From: Candidatus Berkiella cookevillensis
GTDB lineage: Bacteria; Pseudomonadota; Gammaproteobacteria; Berkiellales; Berkiellaceae
Length of the DNA stretch: 64,000 nucleotides
NCBI RefSeq assembly: GCF_001431315.2
Contig: NZ_LKHV02000001.1
Span: forward strand, 2,480,001-2,544,000
Direction of reading: 5' to 3'
Of the stretch, positions 16,321 through 23,742 are shown one piece after another. Below the pieces are notes generated by a model. That model did not search any database. It was given only the letters and a program-made list of their open reading frames with translations, and had not been told where the DNA came from. The number at the start of each line of letters is the position of its first letter. Position 1 is the stretch's first letter. A program made the translations under genes and the position numbers.

Positions 16321-18333
16321 TTATGCATTAATCTTGTCAATTAAAGCTTGATCGATGGGTATGATATTCTGAATTCCATACTTCAAAGCAGAACGCATTT
16401 TGGCTATCCCTAAGTGCGCTTTTGTATCATCCTGTAATTCATTCAACCCCAAAAACCACAAAGCAACAGGATCATTCATATTACGAATATAGAGCTTTTT
16501 TGCAAAAGCAATGGCTATGTCATTTTCTTGATTTGATAATCGCCACATTAAATAAGGCGCAGCAAGATCGGTACGCGTAGGTGCATTTTGCAAAAATGCG
16601 TCTAATCTTAACTCCCAATCAGCTAATAATTTAACAACTTGTGGATAATCTTTTTGTTTACGACTTGAAAACGCCCACTCACTTCTCACTAATAAATCCA
16701 TAATTTTAAAACGTGCACTTACACCATTCTCTAAATAGCGATCAACAGAACAACGCAGCCAATCTAATTTATCGTACCAATCCTCTGGATAAGTTTCTTG
16801 CTCTGTGTGCACCAAAAAATAATTAACCTCATGATTGACCACCCCCAAACGAAGCCCACCATAGGCCATATCTCCTAATTCATCACCACACTGTAAATGT
16901 GTCGCCATCTTAGACAAATCAGGTGTTGCAAATTTTGTTGAATGCGAGGCAAGCCTGTAACCCTCTATTACGCCATAAATAAAGATACCGATACTCATAA
17001 ATAAAACGCTCATTAAAATAATGTGCGCATTCTGATTTCTTTTCAGTTTCTCAAGAAAATGAATCTTTGCTTTCAATATAGGGCTTGATACAGCTGCAAA
17101 AGCTAATCCCATAAAGGGTAGCGTAATTGCAAATTGAAACCACATCGCACTCACAACAATAAAGCTAAAGGCAAGTCCCATTGCAAGTGGCATACGTTTT
17201 GCAGATGTACTTGCAACAGCAATCATTGGATACAGCAAAATCAATAACATGCCTAAAAGACCAATCGACACAAAGGCTTCTATTAAATAAGAATGTGAAT
17301 GGAAATCAGCTCTAGAAAGCGAATCCCAATACAATTTATCCGTACCAGTAGAATTAAACATAAATAATTTTGTATCTTGAATGGGAAGATAGGTAGCAGC
17401 AACATCAGTAAAAGATCCCCAACCATGCCCTAGCAACATCTGAACCACGCCATCGCTTTTAAAATTTTGATAAGCCGTTTGGATCAATTCATATCGCGAC
17501 CAAATGCTCTGCATATGGTTGAGAAAAGAGGCATCACGAGCACCATAATAACCCAACAAAACAACCAGTCCCGTCACGCCGATGGGTGCCATCATGATGG
17601 CAGCAACACTTAACAGCCTTATTTTTGCAAGATGTCGCAAATAATAAACCAATCCCATAACAAGAGGAGACACAATGATAAGGATCTCAGCAGATTGGTT
17701 TCCAGAGACAATAATAGGCACAGATGCAATCAGATAAGAGAGTGCTATCCAATGTTTTTGACGCACATTTAAAAAACCAATGATAATTGGAAATAAGAAT
17801 ATTCCATAAAATGCTAAATAATCTGTGAAAACATAGGGTTTCCATAAACCTAAAGCATCACCTTTATAGGTCAACAAGCTAACCACAAGTGCAGAAATAA
17901 CCGCATAGATCCCAATAATGTTTCGATATATTTTTTTATTTCTAAGAATAAGACCAGAAAGGATGAGAAAAGCTAGGGAAAAATACCACATTACCCCCTC
18001 TCCCAATTCAGGTGCACCGAACCAAGAGCGCCGTGGAAATGCAGTAGAAAAGCTAAAGAGCAGGCTCACCACACCTATGGCAAAAATGCATAGCACCAAT
18101 GGATGATAAAGTAAGGGTGTTATTCTTTTAGGCTGGACAACATAGAGTCCCAATACCCCAATAGCAGTTGAACAACTTATAGCGTTCAGAGCAATAAAAA
18201 GTAGTTCACTCTCAGGCCATAAACCAATGGTGTAATGAGGATTTGTAAATAATAAGAGACTTAAGCTTAATAACATACAAATCATTAACCAAAGAGAGCA
18301 GCAGCGATGCAACTGTGCTTTATCCATTGTCAT
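16321..18333 (-). CDS. O-antigen ligase / polymerase family membrane protein (Wzy_C-like)
   Basis: 670 residues. About ten to twelve hydrophobic helices fill residues 10-460, with the large periplasmic loop typical of this family between helices (about residues 265-345), containing LGHGWGSF and the SRADFHSHSYLIEAF motif; a His in an HSH or HSHN context followed by a helix is characteristic of the Wzy_C domain. After the last helix (VLFMSIGIFIYGV) comes a soluble, helical C-terminal domain of about 200 residues rich in Leu/Ala/Trp that may be TPR-like. Family members join O-antigen or other glycans to lipid A-core, or polymerise them, at the periplasmic face; some glycosylate pilins. No other LPS genes are next to it, so the substrate is open. 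The start at 18333 has AAGGA nine bases upstream. Confidence 0.78.
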   Translation of the reverse strand: MTMDKAQLHRCCSLWLMICMLLSLSLLLFTNPHYTIGLWPESELLFIALNAISCSTAIGVLGLYVVQPKRITPLLYHPLVLCIFAIGVVSLLFSFSTAFPRRSWFGAPELGEGVMWYFSLAFLILSGLILRNKKIYRNIIGIYAVISALVVSLLTYKGDALGLWKPYVFTDYLAFYGIFLFPIIIGFLNVRQKHWIALSYLIASVPIIVSGNQSAEILIIVSPLVMGLVYYLRHLAKIRLLSVAAIMMAPIGVTGLVVLLGYYGARDASFLNHMQSIWSRYELIQTAYQNFKSDGVVQMLLGHGWGSFTDVAATYLPIQDTKLFMFNSTGTDKLYWDSLSRADFHSHSYLIEAFVSIGLLGMLLILLYPMIAVASTSAKRMPLAMGLAFSFIVVSAMWFQFAITLPFMGLAFAAVSSPILKAKIHFLEKLKRNQNAHIILMSVLFMSIGIFIYGVIEGYRLASHSTKFATPDLSKMATHLQCGDELGDMAYGGLRLGVVNHEVNYFLVHTEQETYPEDWYDKLDWLRCSVDRYLENGVSARFKIMDLLVRSEWAFSSRKQKDYPQVVKLLADWELRLDAFLQNAPTRTDLAAPYLMWRLSNQENDIAIAFAKKLYIRNMNDPVALWFLGLNELQDDTKAHLGIAKMRSALKYGIQNIIPIDQALIDKINA

Positions 18334-18409
18334 GAATGCCTATCCTTAAACAATTCATCAGTCAGACATCAAATACTGGGCTATTGTACTGTATTTTGAC
18401 GGCGGAGGG

Positions 18410-18620
18410 GTTAAAGTAAAGATTTTAAAAAATCCATCTGCTCACTAAAGCGAGCTTCTTCCCTTGAAATCAAGGGAAGACAATCATTCACTTCGTTCAT
18501 TTTTTAACTGACAGTAAGTTCAAGTATTGCTAAGTTATTTCTCAGTGGCGCAACGCGCCCTATACCTCCTTTGTTATCAAAGGGGGTTGCCGTTCACGGC
18601 GGGGGGATTTTCAAAATTTT
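18410..18620. repeat. Degenerate intergenic repeat region
   Basis: Non-coding stretch with small hairpins of a recurring style: CCTTTGTTATCAAAGG, CCGTTCACGG just before a GGGGGG run, and TTCCCTTGAAATCAAGGGAA. The piece AATCATTCACTTCGTTCATT (18482-18501) closely matches AATCATTCGCTACGCTCATT at about 53271-53290, so the two intergenic regions carry copies of one family. It lies immediately downstream of tRNA-Ser. Confidence 0.55.
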
Positions 18621-18639
18621 TTACGAGGGCATTTTATTT

Positions 18640-18731
18640 TGGCGGAGAGAGAGGGATTCGAACCCTCGATGGGGTTTAAGCCCCATACTCCCTTAGCAGG
18701 GGAGCGCCTTCGGCCACTCGGCCATCTCTCC
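18640..18731 (-). tRNA. tRNA-Ser(GCT)
   Basis: A 92-base gene with CCA encoded. On the minus strand the acceptor GGAGAGA pairs with TCTCTCC, followed by discriminator G and CCA. The anticodon arm is CTCCC-CTGCTAA-GGGAG, giving anticodon GCT for AGC/AGU serine codons. A long variable arm (ATGGGGCTTAAACCCCAT) confirms a class II serine tRNA, and the T arm GAGGG-TTCGAAT-CCCTC is perfect. Confidence 0.97.
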
Positions 18732-18909
18732 AGGTCTGCGCATAATACCACTGTCACGCCTCCAGGTTAAGACTTGATTTTAATTAAGTTTTCAGAAAAA
18801 TATTTATTTTGATTTCCAAATATTTTAAATGCTAACAAAATAATAAGTTTTGTCATTATGGATGTTTGTTAGCAAACATTTTTTCATTGTTAGCATTATT
18901 ACTTCTTTA

Positions 18910-18918
18910 TGCTAGAAT
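18910..18918 (+). promoter_or_regulatory. Possible extended -10 promoter
   Basis: TGCTAGAAT fits an extended -10 element (TGn followed by TAGAAT). Transcription would start near 18925, placing the ATG at 18965 some 40 bases downstream. There is no good -35. This supports the shorter start of the next gene. Confidence 0.35.
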
Positions 18919-18964
18919 CCTTTACTTACTCATGCCCACTTTCAATGATCTTAATAGGTATAAA

Positions 18965-20518
18965 ATGATTAGTAGCCCCACTGTTTGGAAAAATGCAAAT
19001 ACACTCACGCACGATTGGGAACCCTTGAGCTCACAGCAAACCTTAGAACTATCTGAAGATGGGCGAATTCTCGTTACCTCTAACCCTCAAGTAGAACAGC
19101 TGCCCCTTTTCGAAAAATCTGCACCTTACCAAGAACTCATGATCTTGATAGCACATTCCAAAGCAGTAAGAGATGAAGCAGAAAAAATAAGTAAGCAATT
19201 AAAAACCCTACCAAATACAAACTTGGCTGAATATCAAGATAAAATGTCACAATACCAAGGTGCGATTAATTTATTAAATAAGCACACTCGTTTTTTACAG
19301 ACTTGCCATAACAGCCTGATTCTCAAAGATCGCAAAAACGTACAAACAAAAAATAATTTATTGCACAAACTAAGTTTTGAAGTATTAGAAGAACAATCTG
19401 AGAAACAAATTGAAGATTTGCGCCAAATGATCACCACACTACGAACAAGCCAAAAGGCTCATGCCATAAAATCCACCTTGTCTCGAATAACACTGCTTGT
19501 ACCTCTATCAGAAACAGAGGCAATAGCTATACCAACAACCATTGCAAAAATTGCACCCATCTCTTTTAAAATTGGTAGCTATGCTTATCAAGCTCAAAAC
19601 TACACCGTAACAATAAACATGGCTCTAAAAGAAAAAGACGAGTGGAATCAATCTGAAACCATTCATCCTGCTAACAATGAGCTTATTTTAAAATCAGTAT
19701 CTACCGATTCAAGCAAAGATATCGCAATAATTAAATTTTCTGTCTGCTGGGGAGACGGTCACTTTCCATTACTTGACCACACCATAAAAAAGCTTGATGA
19801 ACTGTTTCGCCCCAATTACGCCACCCTATTTAAAAACAAAAAGAAAATACAAAATACCACCAGCTTAGTCATTCAATCCGAACATGAGTCATCTGATGAC
19901 GTAATTCATCGAGACAAATTAAGGCAAACACTTGTAGAATGGATGGTGTACTATAATCTTGATCAACTCATCATATATGATATGCCAGAAGCAGCTGTCG
20001 TTTATTATGGTGAAGGATTTAGCTGCGACTTTAGCAATCATTTGCCGAAATCACAGGCAGATATCCAAAGCAATCTTAATCATTGCTTAGAAACGCGCAG
20101 TCATCCTACTGCACTTCCTATCGAGGAAGAAGAGAGAGACAAAGTTGCCGTGCCTTATATCATGAGAAATCGTATAGACCTTCTCACAAAATATCAATTT
20201 GAGAAAGGCAAGAAAAAATCCTATGCTGAACTCATAGCAAAAGAACCCATACTTGATCTAAACGCCTGCAGAGCAATGCCAGAACTCATGGGCATCCCTC
20301 GTCTTCCTTTTTATAGTCTTTCAACACTACGAAAACGCGAATACACTGGGCGCTTTAATCCCGATCCTATTGCTATTCAAGCTACAAAACTTGATTATAG
20401 AGATATCGAACGTTCTTCTGCACGACGTGAATGCTCACAAGTTTCTGAGCACGTCCTGCAAACAGAAAAGATTCAGATAGAACGTAGAAGTATTGTAAAA
20501 TTAAGGCGCTGCAAGTAG
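18965..20518 (+). CDS. Hypothetical 517-residue soluble protein
   Basis: Not recognised. Residues 60-190 are charged helix with probable coiled coils (SKAVRDEAEKISKQLK, EEQSEKQIEDLRQMI). The middle (about 195-330) is beta-rich with ISFKIGSYAYQAQNYTV and IAIIKFSVCWGDGHFPLLD. The C-terminal part has DQLIIYDMPEAAVVYYG and is basic at the end (RRSIVKLRRCK). The frame stays open upstream to a TTG at 18866 and an ATG at 18932, but the upstream part would encode an unlikely hydrophobic leader; the ATG at 18965 has ATAGG six bases ahead and follows a candidate extended -10. It stands between two tRNA genes with no operon partner. It contains no membrane helix in this form. It could be another host-directed protein; no function can be assigned. 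Confidence 0.65.
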   Translation: MISSPTVWKNANTLTHDWEPLSSQQTLELSEDGRILVTSNPQVEQLPLFEKSAPYQELMILIAHSKAVRDEAEKISKQLKTLPNTNLAEYQDKMSQYQGAINLLNKHTRFLQTCHNSLILKDRKNVQTKNNLLHKLSFEVLEEQSEKQIEDLRQMITTLRTSQKAHAIKSTLSRITLLVPLSETEAIAIPTTIAKIAPISFKIGSYAYQAQNYTVTINMALKEKDEWNQSETIHPANNELILKSVSTDSSKDIAIIKFSVCWGDGHFPLLDHTIKKLDELFRPNYATLFKNKKKIQNTTSLVIQSEHESSDDVIHRDKLRQTLVEWMVYYNLDQLIIYDMPEAAVVYYGEGFSCDFSNHLPKSQADIQSNLNHCLETRSHPTALPIEEEERDKVAVPYIMRNRIDLLTKYQFEKGKKKSYAELIAKEPILDLNACRAMPELMGIPRLPFYSLSTLRKREYTGRFNPDPIAIQATKLDYRDIERSSARRECSQVSEHVLQTEKIQIERRSIVKLRRCK

Positions 20519-20599
20519 CAATAGTATTTTGTTTTCTAACACATAACTATTAAAAAGCTTGACCTAAAAAGCGTTTCTGTTCATAATCACCCATCTTGT

Positions 20600-20676
20600 G
20601 CGCCCGTAGCTCAGTTGGATAGAGTACCAGGCTACGAACTTGGTGGTCGGAGGTTCGAATCCTTCCGGGCGCGCCA
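20600..20676 (+). tRNA. tRNA-Arg(ACG)
   Basis: 77 bases including CCA. Acceptor GCGCCCG pairs with CGGGCGC. D arm GCTCAGTTGGATAGAG. Anticodon arm CAGGC-TACGAAC-TTG region carries anticodon ACG (A34 normally edited to inosine), reading CGU/CGC/CGA. T arm GGAGGTTCGAATCCTTCC. A weak hairpin (TTCAAG/CTTGAA, 20679-20696) follows. Confidence 0.97.
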
Positions 20677-20710
20677 TATTCAAGTTTATTCTTGAAACAT
20701 GGCTAACACT

Positions 20711-21061
20711 TTATAAGCCCTGTTCTGAATTCTCTTCTTTGAAGAGCGCCTTACGATCTCGATACATCCCCGCACGTACAACTAAAATGAGTGTTGCGGG
20801 TGTTGTTATCGTCATAAATACCGCAATCAGCACACAAAATAAATTAAGCTTTGACTCTAACATTGAGAAAAAGATAATAGAAGCAACCAATATGAAACCA
20901 GCACCTAAAGTCGCCCCCAAGGTTGGCGCATGCACACGTTCATAAAAACTTTTTAGTCGAATTAGGCCAAGATTGCCAACTAAGGTTAATAAGGCACCCA
21001 TGATACACAAAATGCTTATAAGACAAGCTGCCCACAAAGGAAGATCAGACACGGTTGTCAT
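20711..21061 (-). CDS. mrpG: Mrp-type Na+/H+ antiporter subunit G
   Basis: 116 residues with three hydrophobic helices: ACLISILCIMGALLTLVGNLGL, GATLGAGFILVASIIFF, and LIAVFMTITTPATLILVVRAGMYRD. The GLIRL..FYERVHAPTLGATLG pattern is typical of MrpG/PhaG. It is the last gene of the antiporter operon, starting at 21061 in a 4-base ATGA overlap with mrpF. MrpG is an essential small subunit of the hetero-oligomeric inner-membrane complex that exchanges cytoplasmic Na+ (or K+) for external H+. Its C-terminus (KEENSEQGL) is acidic and short, as usual. tRNA-Arg ends 34 bases beyond it on the opposite strand. Confidence 0.93.
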   Translation of the reverse strand: MTTVSDLPLWAACLISILCIMGALLTLVGNLGLIRLKSFYERVHAPTLGATLGAGFILVASIIFFSMLESKLNLFCVLIAVFMTITTPATLILVVRAGMYRDRKALFKEENSEQGL

Positions 21062-21339
21062 TCAATGACCTCCCCTCGCATCAAAAATTTTGCAACTGCT
21101 GCTGTTGCAGTAAAACCCAATAACGCAATCACAAAGGCAGCCTCAAGATACAACATACTACTCGTGCGCATAGCAAGCACGACAATAAACAAGAGAGCAT
21201 TGACATAAAAAGTATCAAGACCTAGGATGCGATCTTGTGTTTTGGGTCCAATCACAGTGCGCCAAGCAGCAAGCACCATAGAGAGAGCCAACATAATATG
21301 CGCAATGCTAAAGGCCCAAGCTAAAACAGCCAAGCTCAT
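21058..21339 (-). CDS. mrpF: Mrp-type Na+/H+ antiporter subunit F
   Basis: 93 residues, three helices: LAVLAWAFSIAHIMLALSM, then DTFYVNALLFIVVLAM, and EAAFVIALLGFTATAAVAKF. The motif RTVIGPKTQDRILGLDT between helices 1 and 2 is the signature of MrpF/MnhF. It is translationally coupled at both ends: its ATG overlaps the mrpE stop by 4 bases and its stop overlaps the mrpG start by 4 bases. In studied Mrp systems all subunits are required for antiport, and MrpF has been linked with additional solute efflux in some species; nothing here shows which ion is used. Confidence 0.93.
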   Translation of the reverse strand: MSLAVLAWAFSIAHIMLALSMVLAAWRTVIGPKTQDRILGLDTFYVNALLFIVVLAMRTSSMLYLEAAFVIALLGFTATAAVAKFLMRGEVIE

Positions 21340-21824
21340 TCAAATATCTCCATCAATAAACGCTCATAACGATTTTTAATCAATTGGATCCACGCTTCTT
21401 CATCAACCAAATCAAGCACATGCAACAATAAATTTTTATTTTCTGCATCATACTGTACCCATAATGTGCCAGGAGTCGCAGTAACAATCATGGCCAAAGC
21501 TGACAAAGCATAAACATTTTGTATCTGCAAAGGCACTTCAATAAAATCTGAAGTTCTGTGGCCACGCTTATAACCAACAATGATGGAAAAAACCGCAATA
21601 TTGGATCGCACAATATCTCTCAAAACTACGCCACACAAACGAAAAATAGCGCCTATATTACGAATACGTGGTTTCTCAGGATTAAATATCTTCATAGAGA
21701 AGGGCACAATGGTCCCTACCAATATGGCAAAAACAAGGGTAGAAACCGCGAAAGATTGTGTCAATAAGAACCACATAATCAACAAGGACAACGACAGCAA
21801 TGGGTAAGGAAACAAAGACCTCAT
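21336..21824 (-). CDS. mrpE: Mrp-type Na+/H+ antiporter subunit E
   Basis: 162 residues, matching MrpE length. Two N-terminal helices (YPLLSLSLLIMWFLLTQSF and TLVFAILVGTIVPFSM) precede a soluble domain with IFRLCGVVLRDIVRSNIAVF and the family signature TATPGTLWVQYD, followed by HVLD near the C-terminus. The frame is open further upstream to 21884, but the ATG at 21824 has AAGGA six bases ahead and forms the 4-base ATGA overlap with mrpD, like every other junction in the operon. MrpE is a subunit needed for full antiport activity and is thought to contribute to complex stability. Confidence 0.93.
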   Translation of the reverse strand: MRSLFPYPLLSLSLLIMWFLLTQSFAVSTLVFAILVGTIVPFSMKIFNPEKPRIRNIGAIFRLCGVVLRDIVRSNIAVFSIIVGYKRGHRTSDFIEVPLQIQNVYALSALAMIVTATPGTLWVQYDAENKNLLLHVLDLVDEEAWIQLIKNRYERLLMEIFE

Positions 21825-23401
21825 AAAATATCCTTTTCTGTTGCTATCACCGCATCGACATAATGTTGCGATGTTTGCAACCACACGGAGGTTCTCGCAA
21901 TATGCTGCATAACAGGATTACTTAAAACCGTTAAAAGAATACAAACACACAGCAAAGCTGAAATAGAAATAAATTCAACAAAAGCAACCTTAGATGACAG
22001 TGTCTTTGCTGGCGTCCATAAAACCTTGATACCCGCACGCATTAAAGAAACTAACATTGTTATACTGGATATTATGATCAATCCAATAAACAACCAAGAT
22101 AAGGGCGTAACACCGCTCCTCCCTTCTAAGATACTAGACATAATCACAAACTTTCCAATGAATCCTGACAAAGGTGGCAAGCCAATCAATAAAAGCGCGC
22201 AAACCAAGAAACCAATACTTAACAATGCCAATGCAACGGGTGTGACAACGCTCATTTGCGCTTCATCTATCGTGCCATCTTCAAAAGGATCGTGATATTC
22301 GTCAGTAAATACGGGCTTAGCTAAGATAGAAGCATACTTACCGCGCGCACGATTCAACAATTCAATTAATAGAAACAGCGCAGCGATAGCGAGCGTGGAA
22401 TTAACAAGATAATACAAACCTCCTGACAACACAGCAGCATTACGCATACCAATGGCCGCCAAAATTGTACCTGATGAAACAAAGATACAAGCAACAGCAA
22501 TGCGTGACATACTGCGCGCAGAAAGAGAGGCAATACAGCCATAGGCAATCGTGCATAGGCCACCGATAAATATACATTGACTATAAACGCCCCCCACAAC
22601 AGAGCCAGAAAGCAAAGCCGTCATACGCAATACAGAATAGATCCCAACCTTGCTCAAAATTGAAAATACAGCCACAACAGGTGCACTCGCAGCCAAATAA
22701 GTTGCCGGCAGCCAAAAGCCTAATGGCCACATACCCACTTTAATTAAGAAGGCTAAACTCAACAGTGCAACCCCAGCACTGAACAAGCCCATATTATCGG
22801 GAGTAATCCCAGGAAGACGCAAAGCAAGATCGGCCATATTCAAAGTACCAATCACGCCGTAAATAAGGCTGGTTCCAATCAAAAATAAGCTGGATGCCAC
22901 CAAATTAATGGCAATATAATGCAAACTGGCTTTGATCCGTCTAGGCCCAGAACCATGCAAGGCTAAACCATAAGAAGCTGCTAACAAAATCTCAAAAAAT
23001 ACAAAAAGATTAAACAAGTCGCCGGTTAAAAAGGCGCCATTAACCCCCATGAGTAATAACATCAGCAAAGCATGAAAACGTGGCCCAGCTTTATCCCAGC
23101 GTGCAAAAGAAAAAATCAAAGTGGATAAACCGAGAAAGTTCGCTAGCACCAACATGATATTGGACAATCTGTCTGCAACCAACACAATACTAAATGGCGC
23201 AGGCCAATCACTCATCAGATAAACAAATTCTTGATTGCTTCTAAGCAAAACAACAGAAACGCCAAGGAGCGTTACGCTTGTTATAAAGGTGATAAACCGT
23301 TTGCTCTTATTGCGCCGCTCATCCAATAACAGCATAACGGCACCTGCAATCAGTGGCAGGAGTATCGGAACAATCACAAGATGTTGCATCCACGCACTCA
23401 T
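21821..23401 (-). CDS. mrpD: Mrp-type Na+/H+ antiporter subunit D
   Basis: 526 residues with about fourteen helices; related to the NuoM/NuoN proton-pumping subunits of complex I. Typical features are GDLFNLFVFFEILLAASYGL (with the conserved Glu in helix 5), HYIAINLVASSLFLIG, LIKVGMWPLGFWLPATY with its conserved Lys and the WLP motif, and LLIGLPPLSGFIGKF. The start at 23401 overlaps the mrpC stop by 4 bases and the stop overlaps the mrpE start by 4 bases. MrpD and MrpA together form the cation/proton translocation path. An acidic cytoplasmic loop (DEYHDPFEDGTIDEAQ, about residues 365-380) is longer than usual but otherwise the protein is ordinary. Confidence 0.95.
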   Translation of the reverse strand: MSAWMQHLVIVPILLPLIAGAVMLLLDERRNKSKRFITFITSVTLLGVSVVLLRSNQEFVYLMSDWPAPFSIVLVADRLSNIMLVLANFLGLSTLIFSFARWDKAGPRFHALLMLLLMGVNGAFLTGDLFNLFVFFEILLAASYGLALHGSGPRRIKASLHYIAINLVASSLFLIGTSLIYGVIGTLNMADLALRLPGITPDNMGLFSAGVALLSLAFLIKVGMWPLGFWLPATYLAASAPVVAVFSILSKVGIYSVLRMTALLSGSVVGGVYSQCIFIGGLCTIAYGCIASLSARSMSRIAVACIFVSSGTILAAIGMRNAAVLSGGLYYLVNSTLAIAALFLLIELLNRARGKYASILAKPVFTDEYHDPFEDGTIDEAQMSVVTPVALALLSIGFLVCALLLIGLPPLSGFIGKFVIMSSILEGRSGVTPLSWLFIGLIIISSITMLVSLMRAGIKVLWTPAKTLSSKVAFVEFISISALLCVCILLTVLSNPVMQHIARTSVWLQTSQHYVDAVIATEKDIL

Positions 23402-23742
23402 GCTTCAGGCTCCTGGTTATCCACATGATCGGTACCACTCACACCACGAGCAGCAAGCAAAACAACTAAAAAGAGTGCTGTCATAGCAAAACCAATTACA
23501 ATGGCCGTCAAAACCAAGGCTTGTGGCAGAGGATCAGCATATTGTGCAAGGCTCCCCACCTTCTCCACTAATACAGGTGGTGCGCCTATGCGCAATCGGC
23601 CCATTGAAAAAATGAATAAGTTAACGCTGTAAGAAACTAAAGTAAGCCCCATAATGACTTGGAAAGTACGTGGTTTGAGTAATAACCAAACACCAGCAGC
23701 TGTCATAATACCAATACCAGCCGCTAAAATGGCCTCCATCAC
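23398..23742 (-). CDS. mrpC: Mrp-type Na+/H+ antiporter subunit C
   Basis: 114 residues, three helices, homologous to NuoK of complex I. Visible family traits are LAAGIGIMTAAGVWLLL, then QVIMGLTLVSYSVNLFIF, the loop PQALVLTAIVIGFAMTALFLV with the conserved ADPLPQALVLTAIVI signature, and a short soluble C-terminus. It starts at 23742 in a 4-base overlap with the mrpA-B stop and ends in a 4-base overlap with mrpD, so its translation is coupled on both sides. Confidence 0.95.
   Translation of the reverse strand: MMEAILAAGIGIMTAAGVWLLLKPRTFQVIMGLTLVSYSVNLFIFSMGRLRIGAPPVLVEKVGSLAQYADPLPQALVLTAIVIGFAMTALFLVVLLAARGVSGTDHVDNQEPEA

Noticed and set aside
16125-16331. 68-codon open frame on the plus strand
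   Set aside because: No ribosome-binding site, unusual composition and overlap with the 3' end of the O-antigen-ligase-like gene; probably spurious.
18640-20676. Integrated phage or genomic island between the two tRNA genes
   Set aside because: No integrase, no duplicated tRNA 3' end, and only one gene between them.
20640-20945. Plus-strand frame beginning inside tRNA-Arg
   Set aside because: It starts in the tRNA and is antisense to mrpG; a shadow frame.
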